DNA of 64,000 nucleotides. It comes from Kaistia defluvii. GTDB taxonomy: Bacteria; Pseudomonadota; Alphaproteobacteria; Rhizobiales; Kaistiaceae. Of this stretch, positions 35,773-45,058 are shown piece by piece. Location of the stretch: NCBI RefSeq assembly GCF_040548815.1, contig NZ_JBEPSM010000001.1, positions 1 to 64,000 on the forward strand, given 5' to 3'. Each line of letters starts with the position of its first letter. The first letter of the stretch is position 1. The translations under genes and the position numbers were made by a program. The notes under the pieces are model-generated. The model ran no database searches. It worked only from the letters and a program-made list of their open reading frames with translations, and was not told where the DNA came from.

Positions 35773-36609
35773 ATGTGCATCCGACGACTCATTCTTGTGG
35801 GCCTTTTCGCCGTCATTTCCCAGCCTGTCTGGGCGGCCATGGGACCGTGGGTTTCCACCGACAAGGTCCGCGCGCGCCTCGTCGCCGCGCCCCCTTCGGC
35901 CGGTGGAATCCTGGACGGCGCGATCGAGATCGAGCTCGCGCCGGGCTGGAAGACCTATTGGCGTTCGCCCGGCGACGCCGGCGTACCGCCGCAGTTCGAT
36001 TTCTCGGGTTCCAGCAACGCCAAGGCGGCCGCGGTCGATTTCCCGGCGCCCGAGCGCTATGACGACGGCTATGCCGCCTCGAATGTCTATCACGACCGGG
36101 TCGTGCTTCCAGTCCGCTTCACCGTGGCCGACGCCGCCAAGCCGGTGACGCTGGATGTGACGATGGATATCGGGATCTGCGAGGAGATCTGCATCCCGGT
36201 CAATCTCCGCACCTCGGTCGATGTCGCGCCCAAGGACGGCGATCCCGTCGCCAGTACGCTCGTCGCCACGGCGCGCGCGGCGGTGCCGGGACCCGGCAAG
36301 CCGGGCGAATTCGAACTGCTCGCGCTGAAGCGCGTCGGCGGGCCGGACCAGAAGCCGGAGTTCGAGGCGACCTTTGCCGGCAGCCAGCCGGATAAGGCGG
36401 TGCTGTTCGTCGAGACCCCGGGCGACTGGTTTGCCGGCCAGCCCAAGCCGGTCGCGGGCGAAGCCGGCCAGCCGGGCTTCCGTTTCGTCGTCGACCGACG
36501 CTCCGCCGCCGGAAGGATCGACGGCTCGCAGATCCGCTTGACGCTGAAGGGCGAGGGCGGCGCGACGAGCCGGACTTTCACGCTCGACGCGGGCGACGCC
36601 AGGCCGTAA
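35773..36609 (+). CDS. Periplasmic protein with DsbD N-terminal-like (alpha) domain
   Basis: 278 residues. Signal peptide MCIRRLILVGLFAVISQPVWA, then a domain like the N-terminal part of DsbD/ScsB: LAPGWKTYWRSPGDAGVPPQFD, and the redox-like pair in ITMDIGICEEICIPV-type context (CEEIC). The membrane and thioredoxin parts of DsbD are absent. It probably carries electrons or binds a metal-thiol partner in the periplasm. It precedes a peroxiredoxin gene (90 bases), an arrangement common in this order. Confidence 0.82.
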   Translation: MCIRRLILVGLFAVISQPVWAAMGPWVSTDKVRARLVAAPPSAGGILDGAIEIELAPGWKTYWRSPGDAGVPPQFDFSGSSNAKAAAVDFPAPERYDDGYAASNVYHDRVVLPVRFTVADAAKPVTLDVTMDIGICEEICIPVNLRTSVDVAPKDGDPVASTLVATARAAVPGPGKPGEFELLALKRVGGPDQKPEFEATFAGSQPDKAVLFVETPGDWFAGQPKPVAGEAGQPGFRFVVDRRSAAGRIDGSQIRLTLKGEGGATSRTFTLDAGDARP

Positions 36610-36699
36610 CGTCGCCACGCTAGCTTTCCGGGAACCCTGCCTCGCGCGGTGTTCCCGCCTGACATTCACCCACCCACACAGCAATTCATGGAGCACGAG

Positions 36700-37182
36700 A
36701 TGACAATCTCGGTTGGCGATCGCATTCCGGCAGCGAAATTCCGGGTCATGACGGCGGACGGCGCCGTCGAAAAGACGGACGCGGACATCTTCGCCGGCAA
36801 GAAGGTCGTGCTGTTCGCGGTTCCCGGCGCCTTCACGCCCACCTGCCACAAGAACCACCTGCCGGGCTATATCGACCAGGCGGCCGCCATCAAGGCCAAG
36901 GGCGTCGACACCATCGCCGTCGTTGCCGTGAACGACCACTTCGTCATGGGCGCCTGGGCCAAGGCCACCGGCGCCGAGGACAAGATCGTGTTCCTCGCCG
37001 ACGGCTCCGGCGATTTCACCAAGGCGATCGGCCTGGAATTCGACCTCTCGGCCAACGGGCTTGGCCTGCGCTCCAAGCGCTATGCCATGATCGTCGAGGA
37101 CGGCGTGGTCAAGACGCTGAACGTCGAGGAAGCCGGCGGCGTGACCGGCTCGGGCGCCGCGGCGATCCTCGAACTGCTGTAA
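36700..37182 (+). CDS. Peroxiredoxin, Prx5 type, one-Cys
   Basis: 160 residues. Thioredoxin-fold peroxidase of the PrxV/AHP group: VLFAVPGAFTPTCHKNHLPGY with the peroxidatic Cys, VNDHFVMGAWAKATGA, and LRSKRYAMIVEDGVV. The Cys in PTCH is the only cysteine in the protein, so the resolving thiol must come from a partner such as glutathione or thioredoxin. ATG at 36700 has GGAG 6 bases upstream; an earlier ATG at 36649 is less likely. Confidence 0.93.
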   Translation: MTISVGDRIPAAKFRVMTADGAVEKTDADIFAGKKVVLFAVPGAFTPTCHKNHLPGYIDQAAAIKAKGVDTIAVVAVNDHFVMGAWAKATGAEDKIVFLADGSGDFTKAIGLEFDLSANGLGLRSKRYAMIVEDGVVKTLNVEEAGGVTGSGAAAILELL

Positions 37183-37198
37183 GGCTTGCTTTCCGTAG

Positions 37199-37236
37199 CG
37201 GAAACCCTTTAGCTAGGCATAGCTGATGGGTTTCCG
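37199..37236. promoter_or_regulatory. Operator-like dyad in front of the toxin-antitoxin pair
   Basis: CGGAAACCC (37199-37207) and GGGTTTCCG (37228-37236) are perfect inverted copies 20 bases apart, and a further TTTCCG lies at 37190-37195. The dyad ends 4 bases before the antitoxin ATG at 37241. Autoregulated TA operons usually carry such a site. TTTCCG-TAG-CGGAAA (37190-37204) can also act as a hairpin after the peroxiredoxin gene. Confidence 0.5.
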
Positions 37237-37240
37237 CGCC

Positions 37241-37492
37241 ATGATACGGGTCAAGATGCACGCAGCGAAGACCAACCTCTCCAGGCTTGTCGCACAGGCG
37301 CTGGCAGGGGAGGATGTGGTCTTGATGCGCGGCAATACCGAGGTCGCCCGGATTGTTCCGCTTGCGCCTCCCGCGGATGGCGCTTCGCTTCGCCCTCCGC
37401 GTGTTCCCGGCCGGCTACGCGGCCTAATCGATTTCGACGATCGCTTCTTCGATCCCTATCCGCCTTCCGAATCGGCGCAGTGGGATCACTAG
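37241..37492 (+). CDS. Phd/YefM-type antitoxin
   Basis: 83 residues. N-terminal DNA-binding Phd fold: MIRVKMHAAKTNLSRLVAQALAGEDVVLMRGNTEVARIVPL. The Pro/Arg-rich middle and acidic/aromatic tail (LIDFDDRFFDPYP) would wrap the toxin. It should neutralise the VapC RNase encoded 2 bases downstream and repress its own promoter. An in-frame ATG at 37226 with a weak AGG site is an alternative start, inside the operator dyad. Confidence 0.85.
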   Translation: MIRVKMHAAKTNLSRLVAQALAGEDVVLMRGNTEVARIVPLAPPADGASLRPPRVPGRLRGLIDFDDRFFDPYPPSESAQWDH

Positions 37493-37494
37493 CG

Positions 37495-37902
37495 ATGAAG
37501 CTGCTTCTCGATACGCAGACCTGGTTCTGGTGGATGATGGGCAGCCCGCGCCTTTCGCTGCCGGCGCGCGCGGCCATCGCCGACGCGGGCAATGATCCTC
37601 TGGTCAGCGCCGCCTCGGTGCTGGAACTGCTGGGCAAGCGCCGGATCGGGATTCTGCCGGCCATGCAGCGGCTGGCGGACCATGTCGATGACGAGATCGA
37701 AGAGGCCGGTTTCGGACGGCTGCCGATCACCATCCAGCACGCGGCGCGGGCGGAGACCTTCGCCGGAGCGCACGCCGACCCGTTCGACCGGATCCTCATC
37801 GCCCAAGCGCTGATCGAGGACATCGTGCTGGTGTCGAACGAGACCTTCTATGATCGCTTCGGCGTCCGGCGTCTTTGGGACGCGGCGATCAGCCCGGGCT
37901 GA
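37495..37902 (+). CDS. PIN-domain toxin (VapC-like)
   Basis: 135 residues. PIN-fold RNase toxin: [18 protein letters not shown] with the first Asp, [16 protein letters not shown] with the Glu, and [32 protein letters not shown] with the third acidic cluster. Typical relatives have LVTxD near the end; here it is LVSNE, so the fourth acidic residue is shifted or weaker. Two bases after the antitoxin gene; its 3' end overlaps the rnhA stop region by 14 bases on the other strand. Confidence 0.87.
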   Translation: MKLLLDTQTWFWWMMGSPRLSLPARAAIADAGNDPLVSAASVLELLGKRRIGILPAMQRLADHVDDEIEEAGFGRLPITIQHAARAETFAGAHADPFDRILIAQALIEDIVLVSNETFYDRFGVRRLWDAAISPG

Positions 37903-38359
37903 AGCTCTTCTTCTTCACCTTGTAGGGCGCCATGCCGTCGCGGGCGAGCTGGTCGGCACGCTCGTTGACCTCGTTGCCGGCGTGTCCCTTCACCCAGTGC
38001 CAGGTCACCGTGTGACGCTGCAGGGCCGCGTCGAGGCGCTGCCAGAGGTCGATGTTCTTCACCGGCTTCTTGTCGGCGGTCTTCCAGCCATTGCGCTTCC
38101 AGCCATGGATCCAGCCGGTGATGCCGCCCTTCACATATTGCGAGTCCGTATGGATATCGACGACGGAAGGACGCTTCAGTGCGTCGAGGGCCTCGATCGC
38201 CGCCGTCAGCTCCATGCGGTTGTTGGTCGTGTCGGCCTCGCCGCCCTTCAGATCCTTTTCGTGCTCGCCGGAAATCAGCACGGCGCCCCAGCCGCCGGGG
38301 CCGGGATTGCCCGAGCATGCGCCGTCGGTCCAGATCGAGATCTTGTTTTCGTCAGTCAA
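37889..38359 (-). CDS. rnhA: Ribonuclease HI
   Basis: 156 residues. It cuts RNA in RNA-DNA hybrids. The four acidic metal ligands are visible in [51 protein letters not shown] and [20 protein letters not shown] is the conserved His loop. Overlaps thrB by four bases (ATGA), so thrB and rnhA are coupled, as in other Hyphomicrobiales. Confidence 0.96.
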   Translation of the reverse strand: MTDENKISIWTDGACSGNPGPGGWGAVLISGEHEKDLKGGEADTTNNRMELTAAIEALDALKRPSVVDIHTDSQYVKGGITGWIHGWKRNGWKTADKKPVKNIDLWQRLDAALQRHTVTWHWVKGHAGNEVNERADQLARDGMAPYKVKKKSFSPG

Positions 38360-39321
38360 AGGATCAATCCATATGCGCTGGCATTTTGCACCGTGCGGTG
38401 GAAACGCAGCTTTCGCAGATATTCAAGCGGATCTTTCGGCGCGACCAGCGCGCCGGGTGGGACATTGAGCCAGTCATAGAGACGGGTCAGCAGGAAGCGC
38501 AGCGCCGAGCCGCGCGCCAGCAGCGGCAGCGCCTGCAGTTCCTCGGGCGTGAAGGGGCGGACCTTCTGGTAACCCGCGAGCAGCGCGCGCGCCTTGGTGA
38601 CGTTGAGCGAGCCGTCGGACTCGAAGCACCAGGCGTTCAGGCAGACGGCGACGTCATAGGCGAGAAAATCGTTGCAGGCGAAATAGAAGTCGATCAGCCC
38701 GGACAATTCCTCATGCAGGAAGAAGACGTTGTCGGGGAAGAGATCGGCGTGGATGACGCCGCGCGGCAGGTCTGTCGGCCAGGTCTCTTCCAGCAGGTCG
38801 AGCTCGCCCGCGATGTCGTCGCGAAGGCCCGGCATCACTTCGTCGGCGCGCGCCGCAGCGCGGTCGAACAGCGGCCGCCAGCCATCGACCGTGAGCGCGT
38901 TGTGGCGGGTGAGCTCGAAGCCCTCGCCGGCGATGTGCAGGTTCGCCAGCGCCCCGCCGATCGCCAGGCAATGGTCGGCGCGCGGCCGGCGCACCCACAT
39001 GCCCGGCAGGAAGGTGACGATCGCCGCCGGCCGGCCGGCGAGCGTTCCGAGCGCCTGTCCCTCGCGGTTGCGCACCGGCTGCGGGCAGATGATGCCGCGC
39101 TTCGCCAGATGTTCCATCAGCCCGATGAAGAAGGGGAGGTCGTTCGGATCAACCCGCTTCTCGTAGAGCGTCAGGATGTGGGGGCCGGTTTCGGTGACGA
39201 GAAGATAGTTGGAATTCTCGACGCCCTCGGCGATGCCCTTCAGGGAGAGCACGGAGCCAATGTCGTAGCTCGCGATGAAGCAGGCGAGCTCATCGTCAGC
39301 GATCTCGGTATAGACGGCCAT
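38356..39321 (-). CDS. thrB: Homoserine kinase (ThrB, APH-like fold)
   Basis: 321 residues, the aminoglycoside-phosphotransferase-like homoserine kinase of alphaproteobacteria and pseudomonads, not the GHMP type. Marks: [68 protein letters not shown] with the catalytic Asp/Asn and [25 protein letters not shown]. It feeds threonine synthase at 46.4 kb. Start 39321 from conservation; lies 10 bases after ispH. Confidence 0.95.
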   Translation of the reverse strand: MAVYTEIADDELACFIASYDIGSVLSLKGIAEGVENSNYLLVTETGPHILTLYEKRVDPNDLPFFIGLMEHLAKRGIICPQPVRNREGQALGTLAGRPAAIVTFLPGMWVRRPRADHCLAIGGALANLHIAGEGFELTRHNALTVDGWRPLFDRAAARADEVMPGLRDDIAGELDLLEETWPTDLPRGVIHADLFPDNVFFLHEELSGLIDFYFACNDFLAYDVAVCLNAWCFESDGSLNVTKARALLAGYQKVRPFTPEELQALPLLARGSALRFLLTRLYDWLNVPPGALVAPKDPLEYLRKLRFHRTVQNASAYGLIL

Positions 39322-39331
39322 CAGGCAAAGC

Positions 39332-40321
39332 TCATTCTGCGGCTGGAAGGCGAAGTTCGCGGGGCAGGTTGAAGGCGATCGTCTCGATCGCGTTCTGGAC
39401 GAGTTCGACCTTGACGCTGTAGCGCGCGGCAAAGGCGTCGATCACTTCCTCGACCAGGATTTCCGGCGCCGAGGCGCCGGCAGTGACGCCGACGCGGCGG
39501 ATGCCGTCGAGCTGCGACCAGTCGATGTCGGCGGCGCGCTGGATCAGCACAGAGACGGCGCAGCCCTCGCGCTCGGCGACCTCGCGCAGGCGCTGCGAGT
39601 TCGACGAATTGGGTGCGCCGACGACGATCATCGCATCGACATCGCCGGCGATCCGCTTGACCGCTTCCTGGCGGTTGGTGGTCGCGTAGCAGATATCTTC
39701 CTTGTGCGGCGCGGAAATCGAGGGAAAGCGCGCCGTCAGCACCCGCACGATCGCCGAGGTGTCATCGACCGACAGCGTCGTCTGCGTGATGAAGGCGAGC
39801 GATTCCGGATTTTTGGGCTGGAAGGCCTCGGCGTCGGCCACCGTCTCGATCAGCGTCACGGTGCCTTCCGGCAACTGGCCCATCGTGCCGATCACTTCCG
39901 GATGGCCGGCATGGCCGATCAAGACGATCTCGCGGTCGCGCTTGAAATGGATCTGCGCTTCCTTGTGCACCTTGGAAACCAGGGGGCAGGTGGCATCGAG
40001 GAAGAACATCTGTCGCGCCGTGGCGTCGGCCGGCACGGATTTGGGCACGCCATGCGCGGAGAAGACGACGGGCTGGCCGTCATCCGGGATCTCGTCCAGT
40101 TCCTCGACGAAAACAGCGCCCTTGTCGCGCAGGCTGTCGACGACATAGCGGTTATGCACGATCTCGTGCCGGACATAGACCGGCGCACCGAAACGCTGCA
40201 GCGCCAGCTCGACGATCTGGATCGCGCGATCGACTCCGGCGCAGAAGCCGCGCGGCGCGCAAAGCAGGATTTCGAGCGGGGGCTTGGGGGCGACGGCCAT
40301 GGGTTTTTCGTTCCGCGACAT
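39332..40321 (-). CDS. ispH: 4-hydroxy-3-methylbut-2-enyl diphosphate reductase
   Basis: 329 residues. 4Fe-4S enzyme giving IPP and DMAPP in the last step of the MEP pathway that dxs begins. Cluster cysteines: [28 protein letters not shown] and the late region with [26 protein letters not shown] and [10 protein letters not shown] are also typical. Start 40321 or 40300 (MAVAPKPP). First gene of the ispH-thrB-rnhA unit. Confidence 0.96.
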   Translation of the reverse strand: MSRNEKPMAVAPKPPLEILLCAPRGFCAGVDRAIQIVELALQRFGAPVYVRHEIVHNRYVVDSLRDKGAVFVEELDEIPDDGQPVVFSAHGVPKSVPADATARQMFFLDATCPLVSKVHKEAQIHFKRDREIVLIGHAGHPEVIGTMGQLPEGTVTLIETVADAEAFQPKNPESLAFITQTTLSVDDTSAIVRVLTARFPSISAPHKEDICYATTNRQEAVKRIAGDVDAMIVVGAPNSSNSQRLREVAEREGCAVSVLIQRAADIDWSQLDGIRRVGVTAGASAPEILVEEVIDAFAARYSVKVELVQNAIETIAFNLPRELRLPAAE

Positions 40322-40480
40322 GAGACGGGAATAGAGGGATGGGGCGGTGCGCTGTCAAGCGCCGTGAGGGCAAACCGCTTGCGTGTAGTCGTTCACGGAA
40401 ACGTGTATGGGTTGGTAGCCTTATCGATAATTCTTGCCCATTTTGGTTTGGGGTGGGGGCAGCACGATGAGGCAGCTTCC

Positions 40481-41272
40481 ATGCAGACATGGGCTTTTCA
40501 CGGGATGAGGCGGAGCGGCAACCACGTCGTTCTCAACTGGAGCGGTCTGACCGAGTCCACCTTCTTCATGAACGACATCCTGCAGCGCGAGCAGGTGCCC
40601 GCCTTGCTCGGCGATCCGTTTCCCACCAAGGCCTTCTTGCACTGGTTTCCGCGCGTTTGCGCCCGTCGCTATGTCCGCCGCATGCTGCGCAAGACCGGTT
40701 GGAAGCTTCTTACCCGCGGCCTTTGCGTGAGCCTGGAAGACTGGCCGATCGACAAGCCGATCTTCACACCCTGGCCGCGCCGCTGCCAGCACATCCTGCT
40801 GCTGCGAGACCCACTCAACATGTTTGCCAGCCGGATCCGCATGAGCAACGGCATGCATGTCCTCTATGGCAAGGACCGGGCGGACGATTATTTCCAGAAC
40901 TCGATCGAACTCTGGAAATCGCATGCAGGCGAATTTCTTGGCCACACCCATCTTCTGCCGGGCCATGTCGGGGTCTATTACGACCGCTGGGTCGTCGATG
41001 CCGCCTATCGCGCGGCCATCGCCGCGCGGCTTCGGCTGGTGCCGGACGAAGGGGCCTTGTACCGCGTGGCCGTCGAAGGCGGCGGCAGCTCGTTCGAGGG
41101 CCTGTCGCCGCTCGGCGAGGATGCCATTGCCCGGCGCCTGTCGCGGCACAGCCAGCTCGACGACCGCGAGCAGAAGCTCCTGGCCCGCGTCACGGACGAC
41201 GCCGAACTGATGCACCTGCGCGAACAGGTGCTGGAGCATGTTTCCGGCATGGCAGAGCGCCAGGTCGCCTGA
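40481..41272 (+). CDS. Sulfotransferase-like P-loop protein
   Basis: 263 residues. The N-terminus WAFHGMRRSGNHVVLNWSG looks like the phosphosulfate-binding loop of sulfotransferases (G-x-R-R-S-G-N-H), and LLLRDPLNMFASRIRMSNG like the second PAPS-binding region (R...S). The C-terminal third is helical and charged. No membrane helix. Substrate unknown; sugars of surface polysaccharides are common targets. I start at 40481, where GAGG precedes the ATG; the in-frame extension upstream overlaps ispH and is not real. The region before it is A+T-rich. Confidence 0.7.
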   Translation: MQTWAFHGMRRSGNHVVLNWSGLTESTFFMNDILQREQVPALLGDPFPTKAFLHWFPRVCARRYVRRMLRKTGWKLLTRGLCVSLEDWPIDKPIFTPWPRRCQHILLLRDPLNMFASRIRMSNGMHVLYGKDRADDYFQNSIELWKSHAGEFLGHTHLLPGHVGVYYDRWVVDAAYRAAIAARLRLVPDEGALYRVAVEGGGSSFEGLSPLGEDAIARRLSRHSQLDDREQKLLARVTDDAELMHLREQVLEHVSGMAERQVA

Positions 41273-41318
41273 TCGATTGCCGCAGCTGGCGGGAACGCCG
41301 GCCTCGGGCGACGTCGCC

Positions 41319-44207
41319 TCAGGCGATCATCGCCTCTTCTTCGCGGAAGATCAGCTTGCCCGCTTCCGGGGCCGTCATCGGCTGCCCGAACAGGAAGCCT
41401 TGGGCGAACTCGCAGCCGAGATCGTAGAGGTCGAGCGCGTCGTCCTCTGTCTCCGCGCCCTCGGCCACCACGTCCATCTCCAGCTCATGCGCCAGGCCGA
41501 TGATGGCGCGGAGAATCACGCGCTTCTGCTTGGCGGAGGGGCCGCGGACGAAGCTCTGGTCGATCTTCAGCGTCTCGAAGGGGAAGCGCTGCAGATAGGA
41601 CAGGGACGAATAGCCGGTGCCGAAATCGTCCAGCGACAGACCGGCGCCCAGTTCGCGGATGCGGGTCAGCACCTGCGCCGCATATTCCGGATTCTCCATC
41701 ACCAGGCTTTCGGTCAACTCGAGCTTGAGCGAACCGCGCGTGACGGCGGAGCGCGACAGCACCGATTTCACGTCGTTGATCAGGTCGTGGCGCAGCAGCT
41801 GGCGGCTGGAGATGTTGACCGAGACGAACAGCGGCACGTCGCGGCCGAGCTGTTCCTGCCAGTCCGAAAGCTGCTTGGCGGCGCGTTCGAGCACGAACAG
41901 GCCGAGCGGGATGATCAGGCCGTTGCGCTCGGCGAGCGGGATGAACTCCGCCGGCGGGATGCGGCCGTGCTGGGGATGGTCCCAGCGCACCAGAGCCTCG
42001 AAGCCGGCGATGGTCCTGTCTTCCAGCCGCACGATCGGCTGGTAAAGAACCTTGATCTCCTCGCGTCCGATGGCGCGGCGCAGGTCTGCCTCGAGCGTCA
42101 GCGTGTCGGCGCCGTGCTGACGCAGCGCCGGGCGGAACGCCTCGATGCGGTCGCCGCCCAGGCGCTTGGCGTAATACATGCCGATCTCGGCATCCTTGAC
42201 GATCTCGGCGGCCTCGCTCTGCTTGCTGTCATGCATGGCGATGCCGATCGAGGCGGTCAGGAAGATTTCCTTGTCGCCGAACGAGATCGGCGCGCGCAGC
42301 GTGCGGCGAACCGAATCAGCGAAGCCGGCGATGCGCTCGGGCTCGCTCTCGGAAATAAGCAGGAAGGCGAACTGGTCGCCGGAGATGCGGGCGAGCGTGT
42401 CCTGCGGCTTCAGCAGGCGGGTCAGGCGGCGGGCGATCGTCAGCAGGATCGAGTCGCCGACCGAGAGGCCGAAGCCGTCATTGACCTGCTTGAAGCGGTC
42501 GATGTCGAGCACGAACACCGACGGGCGCGCGGCGCCTTCGGCCTGGGTGCGCGTCACGGCCGAAGCCAGACGGTCCATGAACAGCTCGCGATTGGGCAGG
42601 CCGGTCAGGTTGTCGTGGACAGCGTCATGCAGCAGCCGTTCCTCGGCCGTGCGTTCCTCGGTGACATCGGCCAGCGTGCCGACACAGCGCGTGACTTCGC
42701 CATCCGAGCCCAGAACGGGGCGGGCGCGGAGGTGGAACCAGCGATAATGGCCATCCTCGGCGCGGAGGCGGAAATCCTGGGCGATGCGCCCCCGGCGCTG
42801 CTCGATGACGGCGTCCAGCGTCGCCTTGAAGCGGTCGCGGTCGGAAGGATGCAGCACGTCGAGCCAGTCGCGGGCAGGGCCTTCCAGCGCGCCGTGCTTG
42901 AGGCCCAGCAGGTCCTCGGCGTCGGAGCCGGTATAGATGCGGTCGCGCGCGACGTCCCAGTCCCAGACGATGTCGCCGGCGCCGGTAAGCGCAAGCGCCC
43001 GGCGCTCCGTCTCGCCGATGGCGCCCTGCGCGATCGAGCCGCCCGCAAAGGCATGCTGCATCACCGTGAAGCCGATCAGCAGCACGATCAGCACGAGGCC
43101 GCCATTTAGCGCGGGCTGGATCACGTCGTTGGTGAGGTTACCGTTCACCGTCAGATAGGCGCCGAGGATCCACACCATCAGCAGCACCCAGGTCGGGATC
43201 AGCATGATGGCGCGGTCGTAGTGATGCAGCGCCAGGTAGATGATGACGACGAAGCCGAGCGTCACCGTCAGGCCGAACGAGAAGCGGGCGACGCCGGCGG
43301 CGATGCCGGGCTCGAACACGGCAACGCCGAGCAGGATCAGCAGGCCGACCAGCCAGGCGATCGTCGCGTGGCTGTAGCGGGCGTGCCATCGGTTCAGGTT
43401 CAGATAGGTGTAGGTGAAGATCAGCAGCGTCGCAGACAGCAGCACCTCGGCGAAGGCGCGCCACATCTTGTCGTCGCCCGGCGCGATCTGAATGACCTTG
43501 TTCCAGAAGCCGAAATCGATGGCGAGATAGATCAGCACCGACCAGGCGAGGCCCGCCGTGGCGGGGAACATCGCCGTGCCCTTGACCACGAAGACGATGG
43601 TCAGGAACAGCGCCAGCAGGCCGGAAATGCCCAGCACGATGCCATGATACAGCGTGTAGCTGTTGATGGCGTCCTTGTAGTTGTCGGGATCCCAGAGATA
43701 TAGCTGCGGCAGCACCGGGGTGCGCAGTTCCGCCACGAAGGTGACGACGGCGCCGGGGTCGAGCGTGACGCGGAAGACGTCGGCTTCCTGGCTCGCCTGC
43801 CGTTCCGGCGCAAAACCCTGGCTCGGCGTCACGGTCGCGATGCGCGAGGCGCCGAGATCGGGGATCAGCAGGCCGGAATTGGCGAGGCGGAAATGCGGCG
43901 CGACCAGGAGGCGGTCGATCTGCTCGTCGCCATTGTTGGTGAGCGCGAAGGAGACCCAGTAGGAGGTGCCGCCGGCTTCGTTGGAGCGCACTTCGATGCG
44001 GCGGACGATGCCGTCCGGGCCCGGCGCGGTCGATACCTGCACGCGATCGGACGGGTCACGGGAAGCGCGTTCGACGGCCTTGGTCAGGTCGAGCGTCGTG
44101 CCGTCGAGCGGCACGTTGACAGCATCGAGCGCCTGCACGTGCGTGGCTGTGCCGACGACCGCAAACAGGACGAACAGGACCGCGGCGACGAAGCGGTTAA
44201 GCAACAA
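41319..44207 (-). CDS. Membrane EAL-domain protein with PAS and degenerate GGDEF
   Basis: 962 residues. Order: N-terminal signal/anchor helix, periplasmic 7TMR-DISM-like sensor part (about 50-200), seven or so membrane helices (about 210-440), a PAS domain (IVWDWDVARDRIYTG), GGDEF-like domain, EAL domain. The GGDEF signature reads ISGDQFAF, so cyclase activity is unlikely. The EAL domain keeps FEALVRW, LTESLVM and LDDFGTGYSSLSYL, so it should hydrolyse c-di-GMP. A TTG at 44207 with GGAGG 5 bases upstream is the likely start; upstream codons to 44345 overlap the next gene. Confidence 0.9.
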   Translation of the reverse strand: MLLNRFVAAVLFVLFAVVGTATHVQALDAVNVPLDGTTLDLTKAVERASRDPSDRVQVSTAPGPDGIVRRIEVRSNEAGGTSYWVSFALTNNGDEQIDRLLVAPHFRLANSGLLIPDLGASRIATVTPSQGFAPERQASQEADVFRVTLDPGAVVTFVAELRTPVLPQLYLWDPDNYKDAINSYTLYHGIVLGISGLLALFLTIVFVVKGTAMFPATAGLAWSVLIYLAIDFGFWNKVIQIAPGDDKMWRAFAEVLLSATLLIFTYTYLNLNRWHARYSHATIAWLVGLLILLGVAVFEPGIAAGVARFSFGLTVTLGFVVIIYLALHHYDRAIMLIPTWVLLMVWILGAYLTVNGNLTNDVIQPALNGGLVLIVLLIGFTVMQHAFAGGSIAQGAIGETERRALALTGAGDIVWDWDVARDRIYTGSDAEDLLGLKHGALEGPARDWLDVLHPSDRDRFKATLDAVIEQRRGRIAQDFRLRAEDGHYRWFHLRARPVLGSDGEVTRCVGTLADVTEERTAEERLLHDAVHDNLTGLPNRELFMDRLASAVTRTQAEGAARPSVFVLDIDRFKQVNDGFGLSVGDSILLTIARRLTRLLKPQDTLARISGDQFAFLLISESEPERIAGFADSVRRTLRAPISFGDKEIFLTASIGIAMHDSKQSEAAEIVKDAEIGMYYAKRLGGDRIEAFRPALRQHGADTLTLEADLRRAIGREEIKVLYQPIVRLEDRTIAGFEALVRWDHPQHGRIPPAEFIPLAERNGLIIPLGLFVLERAAKQLSDWQEQLGRDVPLFVSVNISSRQLLRHDLINDVKSVLSRSAVTRGSLKLELTESLVMENPEYAAQVLTRIRELGAGLSLDDFGTGYSSLSYLQRFPFETLKIDQSFVRGPSAKQKRVILRAIIGLAHELEMDVVAEGAETEDDALDLYDLGCEFAQGFLFGQPMTAPEAGKLIFREEEAMIA

Positions 44208-44341
44208 ACAAACCTCCAAGGCCCGAAGGCAGTCGAGCAGTACTATCCGGGCCGGGGCAGCACAAGAAATTTTCGGCTGCGTGACAGGCTTGCAACAGTT
44301 CCTTTCGCCCAGTCGGGTGGGGCCCGACGAAGCACGGTGTC

Positions 44342-44929
44342 TCAAGGACGTGGATCATCGCTGACGATCGCGTAGAGGAGGTGGTCCTGCCACCGACCCT
44401 CGATACAGAGATAGCGACGCGCATAGCCTTCGCGGGTGAATCCGGCTTTTTCGAGAAGGCGTGTGGATGCCGCGTTATGCGGCAGGCAGGCGGCTTCGAG
44501 CCTGTGCAGGCGCAAGGTATCGAAAACGAAGGGGATGACGGCGCGGACCGCCGCGGTCATCAGGCCGCGGCCGGCAAAGGGAGCGCCCATCCAGTAGCCG
44601 AGCGAGCAGCTCTGCGTCACGCCGCGCACGACATGGGATAGCGTCAGCCCGCCGACGAGCTGCATCCCGTCGGTGGTGAAGACGAGGAAAGGGAAGCCGG
44701 TGCTGTCGCGCATCTCGCTGTGATAGCGGCGCAGCCGCCGGCGGAAGGCGCCGCGCGTGAGGTCGTCGGCCGGCCAGAGCGGCTCCCATGGCGCCAGGAA
44801 GCTGCGGCTCTGTTCCCGCAGGCTCGACCAGGCGTCGAAATCGGACATGGAGGGTGCGCGCAGGACGACGGTGCCGGTGGAGATCACCGGCATGGGATGG
44901 AACGGCACGACGGATCGCAAGAATTCCAT
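44342..44929 (-). CDS. GNAT N-acetyltransferase, RimJ/RimL type
   Basis: 195 residues. Acetyl-CoA-binding pattern: VLRAPSMSDFDAWSSLREQSR, GYWMGAPFAGRGLMTAAVRAVIPFVFDTLRLHRLEAACLPHNAAS and LLEKAGFTREGYARRYLCIEG. This is the ribosomal-protein-alanine acetyltransferase group, commonly found next to the M16 peptidase and thrC in this order. Start at 44929 fits the family (MEFLR...), with MPVIS at 44893 as an alternative. Confidence 0.88.
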   Translation of the reverse strand: MEFLRSVVPFHPMPVISTGTVVLRAPSMSDFDAWSSLREQSRSFLAPWEPLWPADDLTRGAFRRRLRRYHSEMRDSTGFPFLVFTTDGMQLVGGLTLSHVVRGVTQSCSLGYWMGAPFAGRGLMTAAVRAVIPFVFDTLRLHRLEAACLPHNAASTRLLEKAGFTREGYARRYLCIEGRWQDHLLYAIVSDDPRP

Positions 44930-45058
44930 TTGCCGCGCCGGGCCCCCCGATCCGCGTTGCTTGCCTTCCAGATAAATCCGTCCGGGATCGATCTGGTCGT
45001 TTATTCCCGGTTCCGGCGGCCGGGATGCCCCGATCCGCCACAACCGTCCGTCCATCCG

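Noticed and set aside
37889..37902. Possible frameshift at the vapC-rnhA junction
   Set aside because: It is a simple 14-base overlap of two convergent genes, both of normal length.
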